Assembly: GCA_949296525.1 (NCBI GenBank)
Contig: CASFOP010000010.1
Span: 1-60,416 of the forward strand
DNA from: an uncultured bacterium
GTDB taxonomy: Bacteria > Elusimicrobiota > Elusimicrobia > Elusimicrobiales > Elusimicrobiaceae
Direction of reading: 5' to 3'
DNA length: 60,416 nucleotides
Part shown: positions 51,122 to 58,875 of the stretch, one piece after another
Layout of the letters: every line of letters begins with the position of its first letter
How positions within the stretch are numbered: the stretch's first letter is position 1
Translations under genes and position numbers: made by a program
Notes under the pieces: generated by a model
The model's input: only the letters and a program-made list of their open reading frames with translations
The model's database searches: none
What the model was told of the DNA's origin: nothing

Positions 51122-51270
51122 AATGCCTCCCATGCTTTGCAATTTTTGCAATCCGTGCTATTTACATTTTTGGCTTGCCGCATGCAGTGGCAGACAATAC
51201 CGCCAAACTGCCCGCACGGGCGGAATAGTTTAAGGTGCCGGCACTTGGCCTGTTTTTGCTGTGCCGTCAT
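51118..51270 (-). CDS. Prophage 50-residue Cys-rich protein
   Basis: Six cysteines, including VCHC and CKNC, in a basic 50-residue chain suggest metal binding. ATGA overlaps at both ends link it to its neighbours, which is why I accept it despite its size. Confidence 0.6.
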   Translation of the reverse strand: MTAQQKQAKCRHLKLFRPCGQFGGIVCHCMRQAKNVNSTDCKNCKAWEAL

Positions 51271-51350
51271 AAGGCCCCCAGATACATATCAATCATCACG
51301 GCCCAAAAGAGCAGGCCTGCCGCTGCTCCGATTATCCAGTCCGTTTTCAT
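51267..51350 (-). CDS. 27-residue membrane peptide
   Basis: A single hydrophobic helix (WIIGAAAGLLFWAVMI). Its start overlaps the stop of the HTH gene (ATGA), with GGAGG upstream, and its end overlaps the next start. Confidence 0.55.
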   Translation of the reverse strand: MKTDWIIGAAAGLLFWAVMIDMYLGAL

Positions 51351-51547
51351 AAATCCTCCGCGGGGATGATGCCGGCTTTAAGTTCGTCCGCTTTGAAAAT
51401 ATATTTGGTGCAGCCGGAAAACGGATGATAGGCCTTGACCAGGCCGGCACGGGCGGCCGCGCGGATCATTTGCGGGGTGACGCCCAGCAGGGCGGCGGCC
51501 TGGTTGGTGTCTAAGAACTCGCTTTTTGTTTCCTGTTTTTCGCTCAT
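51347..51547 (-). CDS. Excisionase-like HTH protein
   Basis: The 66 residues have an HTH_17/MerR-type winged helix: FLDTNQAAALLGVTPQMIRAAARAGLV and a C-terminal YIFKADEL strand. It is the first gene of the leftward early operon, where excisionases or Cro-like regulators sit, divergent from the repressor. Start 51547 or 51565. Confidence 0.75.
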   Translation of the reverse strand: MSEKQETKSEFLDTNQAAALLGVTPQMIRAAARAGLVKAYHPFSGCTKYIFKADELKAGIIPAEDL

Positions 51548-51588
51548 ATTTTTTATGCTCCGCAAAATAACTATTTTTGATAAAATAA

Positions 51589-51663
51589 AAGCGAGTATCT
51601 TGTTTGGCGTGGCTGCGCCGATACTCGCTTTGGGATACGCACGAAAAGAGGTTTACCCTCTTT
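51589..51663 (+). ncRNA. Candidate prophage small RNA A
   Basis: A TGA-TAAAAT extended -10 at 51578-51586 leads directly into an 11-bp hairpin (AAGCGAGTATC/GATACTCGCTT), which encloses a GGCG/CGCC stem with loop TGGCTG. A second hairpin AAAAGAGG/CCTCTTTT follows, with a T run. Sequence blocks CGAAAAGAGG and CCTCTTTTTGGTACAG recur in candidate B at 55476. GGATACG/CGTATCC may close a longer fold to 51693. Confidence 0.5.
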
Positions 51664-51780
51664 TTGGTACAGATTTTGTTGCCGTACGTATCCGCCCTTT
51701 TTGGGGGCTCCGTTCGCGGGTTGCCATCCTGCGCCGGATTTGTTTTAACGAAGGTTTGTATTTTGCTTAATTAAGTATAA
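51664..51780. other. Control-region spacer
   Basis: No gene. Contains a GCCC/GGGGC hairpin with a T loop at about 51694-51708 and the short palindrome CTTAATTAAG before the operator. Confidence 0.4.
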
Positions 51781-51800
51781 ACAAACTTGTACAAGTTTGT
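51781..51800. promoter_or_regulatory. Palindromic repressor operator
   Basis: A perfect 20-bp inverted repeat made of two ACAAACTTGT half-sites in head-to-head symmetry, 50 bp before the repressor start and between the divergent operons. Expected site for the adjacent repressor. Confidence 0.8.
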
Positions 51801-51850
51801 CAAGCGGGTATTTTATTTCGCTCCTACTTTACGACGAGGGAAATGGAAAA

Positions 51851-52501
51851 ATGAATAAATTGGAAAAGCTGTTACAGGATTGGAACAACGGCGTTTTAAG
51901 AGGCGCAAGAAGGAGATTGGCGGAACATCTTAAAATTAATGAAGCGACAGTCTCTATGTGGCTTTCAGGGCGAACTAAGCCAAGCGAAGAAAATATAAAA
52001 AAGATGTCAAAAATTTTCAAGGTTTCTGAAACGGAAATCCAAAAGGCTTTTGGTGACAAAAACATAAGTAACATGGTGGAGGGGCGTATAGAACTGGAAT
52101 ATATTCCGGTTAGGGGGCTATCTTCAGCCACAGAAGAAAAATTTATTTTGGAAGAAACGGAAACCTTTTTGCCTTTTCGCAAAACTGGCCCAAACCAATT
52201 TGCCATTAAAATCGTGGGTAACTGTATGGTGGACCCTGACGACCCGCGTAACAGTATTTATGACGGGGACTATGTGATTGTGGACCCTGACGCGGAAGCC
52301 CGCAACGGCGATGTAATTGTAGCCCGCCTGGATGGGGAGTATAGTACGGTTAAACGTATGTACAAACATGGGGCAGAAGTACACTTGGTGCCCGATAATC
52401 CAAAGTGTGAACCCATTATCCGTACGGGCGCGACGTTTATCGTGGGAAAGGTGATTGATGTGTATCGTCCTGTGCGGGCAAAAAAAGAACGTAAGATGTA
52501 A
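51851..52501 (+). CDS. S24-type phage repressor with Cys at nucleophile position
   Basis: The 216 residues have an N-terminal HTH (LAEHLKINEATVSMWLSGR, about 23-41) and a C-terminal LexA/CI-like domain (about 85-210). The usual G-(D/E)-SM-x-P motif reads GNCMVDP, so Cys125 replaces the catalytic Ser; Lys168 in STVKRMY is present at CI-like spacing (43). No Ala-Gly cleavage site is seen in the linker VRGLSSAT. Self-cleavage in an SOS response is thus doubtful. The start at 51851 is chosen for the HTH register and a GAGGG site. It binds the palindrome upstream by inference. Confidence 0.88.
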   Translation: MNKLEKLLQDWNNGVLRGARRRLAEHLKINEATVSMWLSGRTKPSEENIKKMSKIFKVSETEIQKAFGDKNISNMVEGRIELEYIPVRGLSSATEEKFILEETETFLPFRKTGPNQFAIKIVGNCMVDPDDPRNSIYDGDYVIVDPDAEARNGDVIVARLDGEYSTVKRMYKHGAEVHLVPDNPKCEPIIRTGATFIVGKVIDVYRPVRAKKERKM

Positions 52502-52513
52502 AGAAGAGAAAAT

Positions 52514-52810
52514 ATGGCTTGGATAAAAGAAAATATATTTGTCATTTTGTGGATTATTCTATTGGTGTGGTTTATAAATCAAGTAGGACATGTCGCTTCT
52601 GCTATTGACCGGCTGGCTGTGGAAGTAAAACGGATATCTTGGGTTTTGGCAAAAGATAAGGCTTTTTTGATGGAGGATTCCGAGCAGGCTTGGCGGCAAG
52701 CGTATATAGATAAGATAATGTCTGATACAACGCGTTGTATTATGTTAAAACGAGAAGGAGAGACTGTGGAGCAATTTTTGGAAAGAACTAAGAACTGCCC
52801 TGACGCATAA
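52514..52810 (+). CDS. Small membrane-anchored protein beside nuclease
   Basis: The 98 residues have an N-terminal membrane helix (IFVILWIILLVWFI), then a charged helical cytoplasmic part ending TKNCPDA. GAAGAGAA precedes the ATG. Lies 12 bp after the repressor and 31 bp before the Mrr-like gene, so likely part of a lysogeny-expressed unit. Unknown family. Confidence 0.65.
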   Translation: MAWIKENIFVILWIILLVWFINQVGHVASAIDRLAVEVKRISWVLAKDKAFLMEDSEQAWRQAYIDKIMSDTTRCIMLKREGETVEQFLERTKNCPDA

Positions 52811-52841
52811 GGGACAAGGTATTGTTTGCTTCTGAAAAATT

Positions 52842-54116
52842 ATGGTCTATATTTTTGCTACGGCTTCTATCATACTATTTATATGCTGGATGAATGCTTT
52901 GGAGGCTAAAGATAAGTTGGCCAGCCGTTTGCGTTGGGCGGAGGAAGATGCCGAGCGGAAAGTTTCTGCCCATAAAAAGGGACTGGAGCTGCAACTTCGT
53001 TCTTTGGAACAACAATTCTATCACACTATGCAGGATTTACATAGAGGGAAAGAAGCCTATGCTGCGAAATTAAATGCGGCATACAGCGAAAAAGAAAAAC
53101 AACTGTCCGTTAAGCGCAACGAATTGGAGCGAAAAAAGGAAATATTAGAAAACAAGAATAAACCGCTTTTAGAAGCCTGTGAGGCTTTGGCGGAGGCCTT
53201 TGCCCACGAAGCGACCTCTGTGTTCAACGGATTGTGTGAAGATGTGCTTTATGTCCACCCCCGGGCTTATACTCTGCCTCAGAAAATATCGGCCATAAAA
53301 CGCGAAACGAAAGAGAAACTGGCGGAATACAAAAAATATCAATATATCATTAACGCTTACGAACATATGTTTCCATGGCTGGAAGACTTCAAAGAAGTGC
53401 CCTTGGAGGATGCTTTTATTTCACCAGAGCAGGCTGACGAAGAAGAGCGGATTTTTTCCCGCTATCTGTCCGGGCAAGAGATAAAAGATTTGACCCGTGT
53501 AGAAAAATTTCAGCGTGCGCTGGACAGATACACAAATTCATGGGATAAAACAAAGTGGCAAATAGGTTTATTTTATGAACGTTATGTCGGGTATTTATAC
53601 GAAAAAGAAGGCTATAAAGTAATTATGAACGGTGCCAAAGAACGCTGGCAGGATATGGGTATAGATTTGATTGCTTCCAAGGGCAAGCAAACCCAAATTA
53701 TTCAGTGTAAGTATTGGGCCCAAGAAAAAACCATATATGAAAAATATATTTTTCAGCTGTTTGGCACTACTATAAACTATATTTTTGAACATTACGGAGC
53801 TGAAATAAATCCTTTAGACTTTATTCGCCGCGGCCGGGTTTTGCCTGTTTTTATTACATCCACCCAGCTGTCAAAAACGGCTCACATGATGGCTGATATT
53901 TTAGGGGTTAAGGTACGTGAAAATTTTAAACTGGAAAAAGACTATCCGAAAATAAAATGTAACCCTTCTTCCCCGGACGGAATGATTTATCATTTACCGT
54001 TTGACCAGCAATATGACAGTTTTCAGGTTTCCCAAACACCGGGGGCTTTTTATGCTTTTACGGTACAAGAGGCAGAAGACAAAGGTTACCGCCGGGCTTA
54101 TCGGTGGCATGGATAA
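52842..54116 (+). CDS. Membrane-anchored Mrr-like restriction endonuclease
   Basis: The 424 residues comprise an N-terminal membrane helix (YIFATASIILFICWM), a long coiled coil (about 20-110), a helical middle, and an Mrr-type PD-(D/E)XK domain near 250-310 with GIDLIASKGKQTQIIQCKYW. That gives the Asp and the Q-x-K triad. A small C-terminal module ends GYRRAYRWHG, common on such nucleases. The placement next to the repressor suggests superinfection exclusion or other defence, by inference. The target (methylated or phage DNA) is unknown. No methyltransferase is nearby. Confidence 0.82.
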   Translation: MVYIFATASIILFICWMNALEAKDKLASRLRWAEEDAERKVSAHKKGLELQLRSLEQQFYHTMQDLHRGKEAYAAKLNAAYSEKEKQLSVKRNELERKKEILENKNKPLLEACEALAEAFAHEATSVFNGLCEDVLYVHPRAYTLPQKISAIKRETKEKLAEYKKYQYIINAYEHMFPWLEDFKEVPLEDAFISPEQADEEERIFSRYLSGQEIKDLTRVEKFQRALDRYTNSWDKTKWQIGLFYERYVGYLYEKEGYKVIMNGAKERWQDMGIDLIASKGKQTQIIQCKYWAQEKTIYEKYIFQLFGTTINYIFEHYGAEINPLDFIRRGRVLPVFITSTQLSKTAHMMADILGVKVRENFKLEKDYPKIKCNPSSPDGMIYHLPFDQQYDSFQVSQTPGAFYAFTVQEAEDKGYRRAYRWHG

Positions 54117-54181
54117 ATAATTAATAGATGAAAAATATGCGGGGGGCGATGTGAACGGCAATTATAGGGGAGAAAGAAAGG

Positions 54182-54613
54182 ATGAAAAAAATAGGGCGTA
54201 TTTTGCCTGTGCTGGCTGCACTGTTGTTTTTCAGTGCGGTGCAGGCACAGGAACAGGCGCAGAGCAGCAGTTTTTATAAAGTGAAGCTGGGGCGCGTGAT
54301 AGACGGGGACACCTTCAAAGTGTATCTGGCGTGCAGCTACAAACTGTTTTGCTCCAGCGTATCTGTGCGCGTGCGCGGCATAGACACGCCGGAACTGCGC
54401 AGTAAAGACGAGGCGGTGAAACAGAAGGCCAGGGAAGCCCGCGCGTTTACCAAAGCGTTTTTGGAGAGCGGAAAAATCCGCCTCAAAGACTGCACGAAAG
54501 ACAAATATTTCCGCCTGCTCTGTGATGTAACTGTGGACGGGAAAAATTTGGCCTCCGCCCTGCTGGAGGCGGGGCTGGCAAAAGAGTATGAGGGGGGAGG
54601 AAAGAAAGTATGA
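54182..54613 (+). CDS. Secreted thermonuclease (SNase-like)
   Basis: The 143 residues have a signal peptide (ILPVLAALLFFSAVQAQ), then the staphylococcal nuclease fold: VKLGRVIDGDTFKV (metal Asp), VRVRGIDTPELR (catalytic Arg and Asp) and DKYFRLLCDVTVDG. Exported nuclease, perhaps for host-range benefit or nutrient release. GGAGAAAG precedes the ATG; the end overlaps the HNH-like gene by 4 nt. Confidence 0.9.
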   Translation: MKKIGRILPVLAALLFFSAVQAQEQAQSSSFYKVKLGRVIDGDTFKVYLACSYKLFCSSVSVRVRGIDTPELRSKDEAVKQKAREARAFTKAFLESGKIRLKDCTKDKYFRLLCDVTVDGKNLASALLEAGLAKEYEGGGKKV

Positions 54614-55455
54614 GCGGACTGGTTTTCCCCGAATGCCCCGATTATGCTGAAGGAGAACATTGTTATAGCTGTAATTTAATCCTCTGTGATAAAAAAAGAT
54701 GTGGTAGAAAAAACCGTTGTTCTCGCGGCTGTTCAAAAGAACACATACCTCCCAAAGCCTTCTTTTCCCAGAATAAAAAAATTCTTACTGTTAAACAAAA
54801 TCCCCCAGTAGAGGAGATTACTGTTCCCTCGTGTTTCCCTTGCAATGCCAAGGCCAGTAAAAGTGATGAATATTTTGTGCGTTATATTGTATTGCTGGCG
54901 TTGGATAGGTCTTCACATGCGCAAGTCCTCTTTAGAAAAAATCAATCGGCTTGGCGCAAAAATAAGAAAATGCTTCGCGAATTTCAACAATCCCGATTGC
55001 GGAAATATGATTTGTGCACACCGGGAAATATTATTGTAGGGAAAAAACATGCGGCTACATTGCCTCCTGCCCCTCAAGAGTATTTTTATAAATGCATGAA
55101 TAAAATAGTTAAAGGGCTGTATTATAAGCACATGGGCAAATGTCTTACGGCTCCTGTTTTGCTGGTATGGGCTACTGGTATGTATGAAACGAGAGGCCAT
55201 TCTTTGATAATCCCGCGTTTGCCGCAAAGAACAATAGAAGTCTTAAGAAATGCTTTTGCTTCCGAAGATATAGAGTGGGAAGAAGACGGAATATTGTTGA
55301 AAATCAAAACACGAAATTTGCAAAATAATCTGTTTCGTTATGCTTTTATGTATACAAACACCGCTGAACATAAAGAATTTCTGTTTGTCTTTTTGAGTTT
55401 TTTTGATGCGGCGCAATTTATATATTTGTTAGATGAAAATTTGACAAACGGGTAA
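54610..55455 (+). CDS. HNH-endonuclease-like protein
   Basis: The 281 residues are AT-rich in DNA. The N-terminal part has a Cys cluster (CYSCNL, CGRKNRCSRGC) followed by SKEHIPPKAFF and VPSCFPCNAKASKSDEYF, a plausible zinc-stabilised HNH core (His in EHIPPK, CxxCN, then SxxDE). The C-terminal 180 residues are unassigned. It could be a defence or accessory nuclease; its start overlaps the thermonuclease gene. The last codons overlap the -35 of the downstream promoter. Confidence 0.72.
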   Translation: MSGLVFPECPDYAEGEHCYSCNLILCDKKRCGRKNRCSRGCSKEHIPPKAFFSQNKKILTVKQNPPVEEITVPSCFPCNAKASKSDEYFVRYIVLLALDRSSHAQVLFRKNQSAWRKNKKMLREFQQSRLRKYDLCTPGNIIVGKKHAATLPPAPQEYFYKCMNKIVKGLYYKHMGKCLTAPVLLVWATGMYETRGHSLIIPRLPQRTIEVLRNAFASEDIEWEEDGILLKIKTRNLQNNLFRYAFMYTNTAEHKEFLFVFLSFFDAAQFIYLLDENLTNG

Positions 55456-55469
55456 AAAGCGTTTATACT
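55441..55469 (+). promoter_or_regulatory. Strong sigma-70 promoter
   Basis: TTGACA, a 17-nt spacer, TATACT. The best consensus promoter in the window; start expected near 55476, directly before a stable hairpin. Confidence 0.85.
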
Positions 55470-55475
55470 AGTCAT

Positions 55476-55572
55476 ATACGCGCGAAAAGAGGGGGATGGG
55501 CTGATCCCCGGTGCTTTTCGCGCTTGTTTATTTTAAGCCTCTTTTGGTGCAGCAGACCAAAAGGGGCTTTTT
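55476..55572 (+). ncRNA. Candidate prophage small RNA B
   Basis: A 97-nt unit. The 5' hairpin has a 10-bp outer stem (GCGCGAAAAG/CTTTTCGCGC, 55480-55523) and an inner GGGGAT/ATCCCC stem with loop GGGCTG. A 13-nt linker leads to an intrinsic terminator, a 12-bp stem GCCTCTTTTGGT with a 7-nt loop ending in TTTTT (55537-55572). Promoter, structured body and terminator make a free-standing RNA likely, although the terminase operon may be reached by read-through. Confidence 0.65.
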
Positions 55573-55647
55573 GTTTTGCGCCTGCGCGGAAAAAGCCCCC
55601 GAAAACGGACTTAAAGGGCCGCAGGTCCGGCGGTCAAACGGGGAAAT

Positions 55648-56100
55648 ATGGGTGCGGAGAAACTGACCAAAAAAGAACTGGCTTTTTGCAAGGCGTACGC
55701 CAAAGACGAGAACGGCGAGAAAGCGGCCGCGGCGGCGGGTTACTCCGTCAGAAGCGGGCGACAAATTGCTTACCGTTTGCTGCAAAAAGATTACATCCGG
55801 CGCAAAATAAGCGATATCCGCAAACCCATTGCGCAGAAACTGGAAGAAGAGTTCCGCTACACGGCGCTGCAAAGTTTCAAAAACCTATGCAAAGCGCAGG
55901 ACACCGCCCTGGCGCAGACCCAGTATTACCCCGCCACGGGCGAAACGCGCCCCAAGCCGGATTTGGCGGCGTTTATCAAGGCCGAAGAGCTCAAAGCCAA
56001 ACTGGCGGGTCTGTTTGAAGAGCAGAACAACAAACCGCAGGACATTACCATTCACATAAAAACATCGGCCGACTTAAAGGCCGAAACGGAGCCAAGATGA
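55648..56100 (+). CDS. Terminase small subunit
   Basis: The 150 residues have the Terminase_2 pattern: LTKKELAFCKAYAKDENGEKAAAAAGY (DNA-binding HTH), then a helical oligomerisation part (YIRRKISDIRKPIAQ) and an acidic tail. Recognises the packaging site. The start has GGGGAAAT upstream; the end overlaps the next gene by 4 nt. Confidence 0.9.
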   Translation: MGAEKLTKKELAFCKAYAKDENGEKAAAAAGYSVRSGRQIAYRLLQKDYIRRKISDIRKPIAQKLEEEFRYTALQSFKNLCKAQDTALAQTQYYPATGETRPKPDLAAFIKAEELKAKLAGLFEEQNNKPQDITIHIKTSADLKAETEPR

Positions 56101-56522
56101 GCAAAAACGAGAACGATATAAAAGCCCGGCGGTATTTATTTTTGGCCGTGAAGAATTTACGCGCGCCCAACAGCGTCAGCCGCGTTTGCCCGACGCAGAG
56201 CGTGCAGGCGCTGCATTTTCAGACCTGCCGCATGGACAGGGAGGCGTTTAGGGAGTTTAAGCAAAAGGGCAGCGCGCGCACGCTGTACGCGTTGGACTTT
56301 ATTGTTAAATTCCGCCCCGAGAACATGCACGACAACGGACATTATTTGTGTGTGATGTTTCAGGGCGAGCGCATTTATGAACGCAAGCGCCGGCACGTGC
56401 TGGACTTCGGCTTTTACCGCATGAGGCGGGCGTTTTGGCGCGCGTACCAAAAAATACAGACACACGCGGCGCAGGAAAAGAGCCGCCGGCTGGAAGGGAT
56501 TTTGCAGGGCTTGGGGGATTAA
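56097..56522 (+). CDS. Prophage protein between terminase genes
   Basis: The 141 basic residues include an RRYLFLAVKNLRAP start and a Tyr/Arg-rich middle (YERKRRHVLDFGFYRMRRAF). No family recognised. Its 4-nt overlap with the small subunit, with the large subunit starting immediately after its stop, implies coupled expression. Confidence 0.75.
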   Translation: MSKNENDIKARRYLFLAVKNLRAPNSVSRVCPTQSVQALHFQTCRMDREAFREFKQKGSARTLYALDFIVKFRPENMHDNGHYLCVMFQGERIYERKRRHVLDFGFYRMRRAFWRAYQKIQTHAAQEKSRRLEGILQGLGD

Positions 56523-57878
56523 ATGGACATCACTTTCCCGCATAAGCTGACGCTGCGCCCATATCAGTATCCGCTCTGGGACTATATGGAGCCGTGCAGC
56601 GACGGCAAACGCGCTTTCCAGGTATGGCACCGGCGCGCGGGAAAGGATTTGCTGGATTTGCAGATTATGGCCAAAGAAGCGGCCAAAACGCGGCACAATT
56701 ACTGGTTCATTCTGCCGTATTACCAGCAGGTCAGAAAGGCTGTTTGGGAAGGCAAAACGCGCGAAGGCGTGCCGTATTTGTCTTTTATACCCGACGAACT
56801 TATCCGGCGTAAAAACAAGCAGGAAATGTATGTAGAGCTGGTCAACGGCTCCATTATCCGCTTTTTGGGCGGAGACAACCCCGACAGCCTGGTGGGCGCG
56901 GGGCCAAGGGGAATAGTCATCAGCGAATTTGCCCTGCAAAAGCCGAGCCTGTGGAATTTTTTGGAGCCGATGTTGCTGGAAAACAAAGGCTGGGCCATAT
57001 TTAACACGACCCCGCGCGGCGACAATCACGCCAAAGACATGTACGAGGCGTTCAAATCCAACCCCGCCTATTACACCAGTATTCTGACGGTAAACGATAC
57101 GGGCGTGGTTGGACGGGCACAAATAGACAAACTGCGCGCGGAAGGCTGGCCCGAAGAATTAATCCAGCAGGAGTTTTACTGCTCTTTTGAAGGGGCGGTG
57201 CACGGGGCATATTACGGCGACCTGCTGAACGAACTGGAGAAGCAGGGGCATATTACCGCCGTACCTTATGACGGGGCGACTTTGGTGCATACGTTTTGGG
57301 ATTTGGGGCTGGCGGACATGACCAGCATTTGGTTTGTGCAGTTTGCGGGCAAAGAGATACGTGTCATTGATTATTACGAGGACCACAACAAACGCGTGAG
57401 CGATTACGCAGACGTGCTGCTTAACGTCAAGCAATACAAATACGGCAGCCACAATATCCCGCACGACGGGGCCAAACGCGACATAGAAAGCCTGCGCTCC
57501 TACCGGCAGATTTTGACCGAAGCGGGTCTGAACAATGTGCGCGTGCACGAGCGTACCCCGTCGGTTCATTTGGGCATTATGAAAACGCGGGCCATGCTTT
57601 CGCGCTGTTGGTTTGACAAAGAAAAATGCAAGGACGGCATTTGGTGCCTGAAAAACTACCGCCGCGCTTATGACGAGGACCGGCGCAGTTTTAAGGACGT
57701 GCCGGAGCATGACCTGGCCAGCCACGGGGCGGACGCTTTCCGCCTGCTGGCCGAAACCCTGGGCGGCTATGAACCCGGGCGCAAAGACGGCGTGCGCAGC
57801 CGTGCGGCTTTGCCCATTATAGGCGTGAAACGCGGGGGGATAAATATCCATGTGCGACGGTTTGGAAGAGTTTTTTAG
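56523..57878 (+). CDS. Terminase large subunit
   Basis: The 451 residues have an N-terminal ATPase with a deviant Walker A (QVWHRRAGKD, about 34-43), coupling segment GAGPRGIVISEF (Walker B) and NTTPRG. The C-terminal RNase H-like nuclease has FWDLGLADMTSIW, HDGAKRD and HGADAFRLLAE supplying metal-binding Asp residues. Packages DNA into the capsid. Confidence 0.94.
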   Translation: MDITFPHKLTLRPYQYPLWDYMEPCSDGKRAFQVWHRRAGKDLLDLQIMAKEAAKTRHNYWFILPYYQQVRKAVWEGKTREGVPYLSFIPDELIRRKNKQEMYVELVNGSIIRFLGGDNPDSLVGAGPRGIVISEFALQKPSLWNFLEPMLLENKGWAIFNTTPRGDNHAKDMYEAFKSNPAYYTSILTVNDTGVVGRAQIDKLRAEGWPEELIQQEFYCSFEGAVHGAYYGDLLNELEKQGHITAVPYDGATLVHTFWDLGLADMTSIWFVQFAGKEIRVIDYYEDHNKRVSDYADVLLNVKQYKYGSHNIPHDGAKRDIESLRSYRQILTEAGLNNVRVHERTPSVHLGIMKTRAMLSRCWFDKEKCKDGIWCLKNYRRAYDEDRRSFKDVPEHDLASHGADAFRLLAETLGGYEPGRKDGVRSRAALPIIGVKRGGINIHVRRFGRVF

Positions 57879-58320
57879 TGATTTAAGCGAGCTGAGCAAA
57901 GAGGATATTTTGCAGGCGTATGCGGACGCGCTAAAGCCCGCTTTGCGGAAAACGGGGCGGTATTTTATAGACGCAAAAAGCCGCACGCTGGCGGGTATGA
58001 TAGAGGCTGAAGGCGCGCTGTGGTGTGTGCGCCTGGAAGGCCGGGGACACCGCGCCGACGTGGCTTTAATACGCAAAATGCGCCGCTGGATGCAGCGGGC
58101 GCGGCAGGAAACGGGGATGGACGTGTATGTACAAACGGCGCGGCGGTTTTATACGGACAAGGCGCGCAAACTTTTGCGTCTGACGGGATTTGTGTTTGAA
58201 GAAGAAAAAGACGGATATATTATTTCACGGTTTGGAGGGGAATATGGCGGCAGCGGTACCTATAGCGGCGGGGATAATGGGGGCGGCCAGCGTGGGAAGC
58301 AGCATATACAACGCCCATGA
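57850..58320 (+). CDS. Prophage virion-associated protein, GNAT-like candidate
   Basis: The 156 residues overlap the terminase gene by 29 nt. An acidic helical N-terminus (LEEFFSDLSELSKEDIL) leads to a basic core with LEGRGHRADVALIRKMRRW and TGFVFEEEKDGYIISRF, reminiscent of small GNAT-like proteins found beside podovirus terminases. The last 25 residues are Gly-rich because the frame runs on over the start of the next gene. Function unknown. Confidence 0.6.
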   Translation: MCDGLEEFFSDLSELSKEDILQAYADALKPALRKTGRYFIDAKSRTLAGMIEAEGALWCVRLEGRGHRADVALIRKMRRWMQRARQETGMDVYVQTARRFYTDKARKLLRLTGFVFEEEKDGYIISRFGGEYGGSGTYSGGDNGGGQRGKQHIQRP

Positions 58321-58537
58321 ACAGCGTAAGGCGCAGAAAAAGGCCATACGCGAACAGCAGAAACTGCTGGAAGAACAGAAACGGCAGGAGCTGGAAGAGC
58401 GAAAGCAAAAAATAGACGCCCTGCGGGAAAGTGCGCTGGGCATGAGCGCGGGCCGCAGGACGCTGCTTTCCGGCGGGGAAACGGGCTTTACCGGCGGACT
58501 GACCGAAGGCTACGGGGCCAAAAGCACGCTGGGGTAA
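58244..58537 (+). CDS. Prophage small virion-type protein
   Basis: The 97 residues have an N-terminal hydrophobic Ala/Gly stretch (AAAVPIAAGIMGAASVG), then a Lys/Glu/Gln coiled coil and a Gly-rich tail. ATG 58244 is chosen for GGAGGGG upstream. Similar layouts occur in DNA-ejection or internal virion proteins; that is inference. Confidence 0.6.
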   Translation: MAAAVPIAAGIMGAASVGSSIYNAHEQRKAQKKAIREQQKLLEEQKRQELEERKQKIDALRESALGMSAGRRTLLSGGETGFTGGLTEGYGAKSTLG

Positions 58538-58539
58538 TT

Positions 58540-58875
58540 ATGCAGTTAAAGGGCAATAATATCAGCGTTATCAAAGGGGACAGCGGGTTTTTGGTGTTCC
58601 GTTTTTTTGAACGGTGCAAGCCGTTTGCGCTGGACGGATACGAAATAAAATTTATCGTCAAAAAAGAAAAAGACGCGCCTGACGCCACGGCCGTGCTGGC
58701 GCAGGATTTAACGTTGGAGGAAGCAGGCGCGAACACGGTGTCTGTCGCGCTTTCGGCCCAGTTCACTAGCCGCGAGCCGGACACTTTTTTTTACGGGGTG
58801 CGGCTGATAAAAGACGGCGTGGTGCAAACGGTGCTGGAAGGCAATTTGACCATTGAACAAGGGGTATTTGCATGA
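58540..58875 (+). CDS. BppU-like baseplate/tail N-terminal domain protein
   Basis: The 111 residues form a beta-sandwich-type pattern: ISVIKGDSGFLVFRF, YEIKFIVKKEKDAPDA, FFYGVRLIKDGVVQTVLEGNLTIE. It resembles the BppU-type N-terminal domain used to attach tail fibres. Overlaps the next gene by 4 nt. Confidence 0.7.
   Translation: MQLKGNNISVIKGDSGFLVFRFFERCKPFALDGYEIKFIVKKEKDAPDATAVLAQDLTLEEAGANTVSVALSAQFTSREPDTFFYGVRLIKDGVVQTVLEGNLTIEQGVFA

Noticed and set aside
51435..51770. A 111-codon + strand frame through the control region
   Set aside because: It overlaps the HTH gene on the other strand and the hairpins of candidate RNA A, has no ribosome-binding site and no recognisable family. Structure explains the sequence better.
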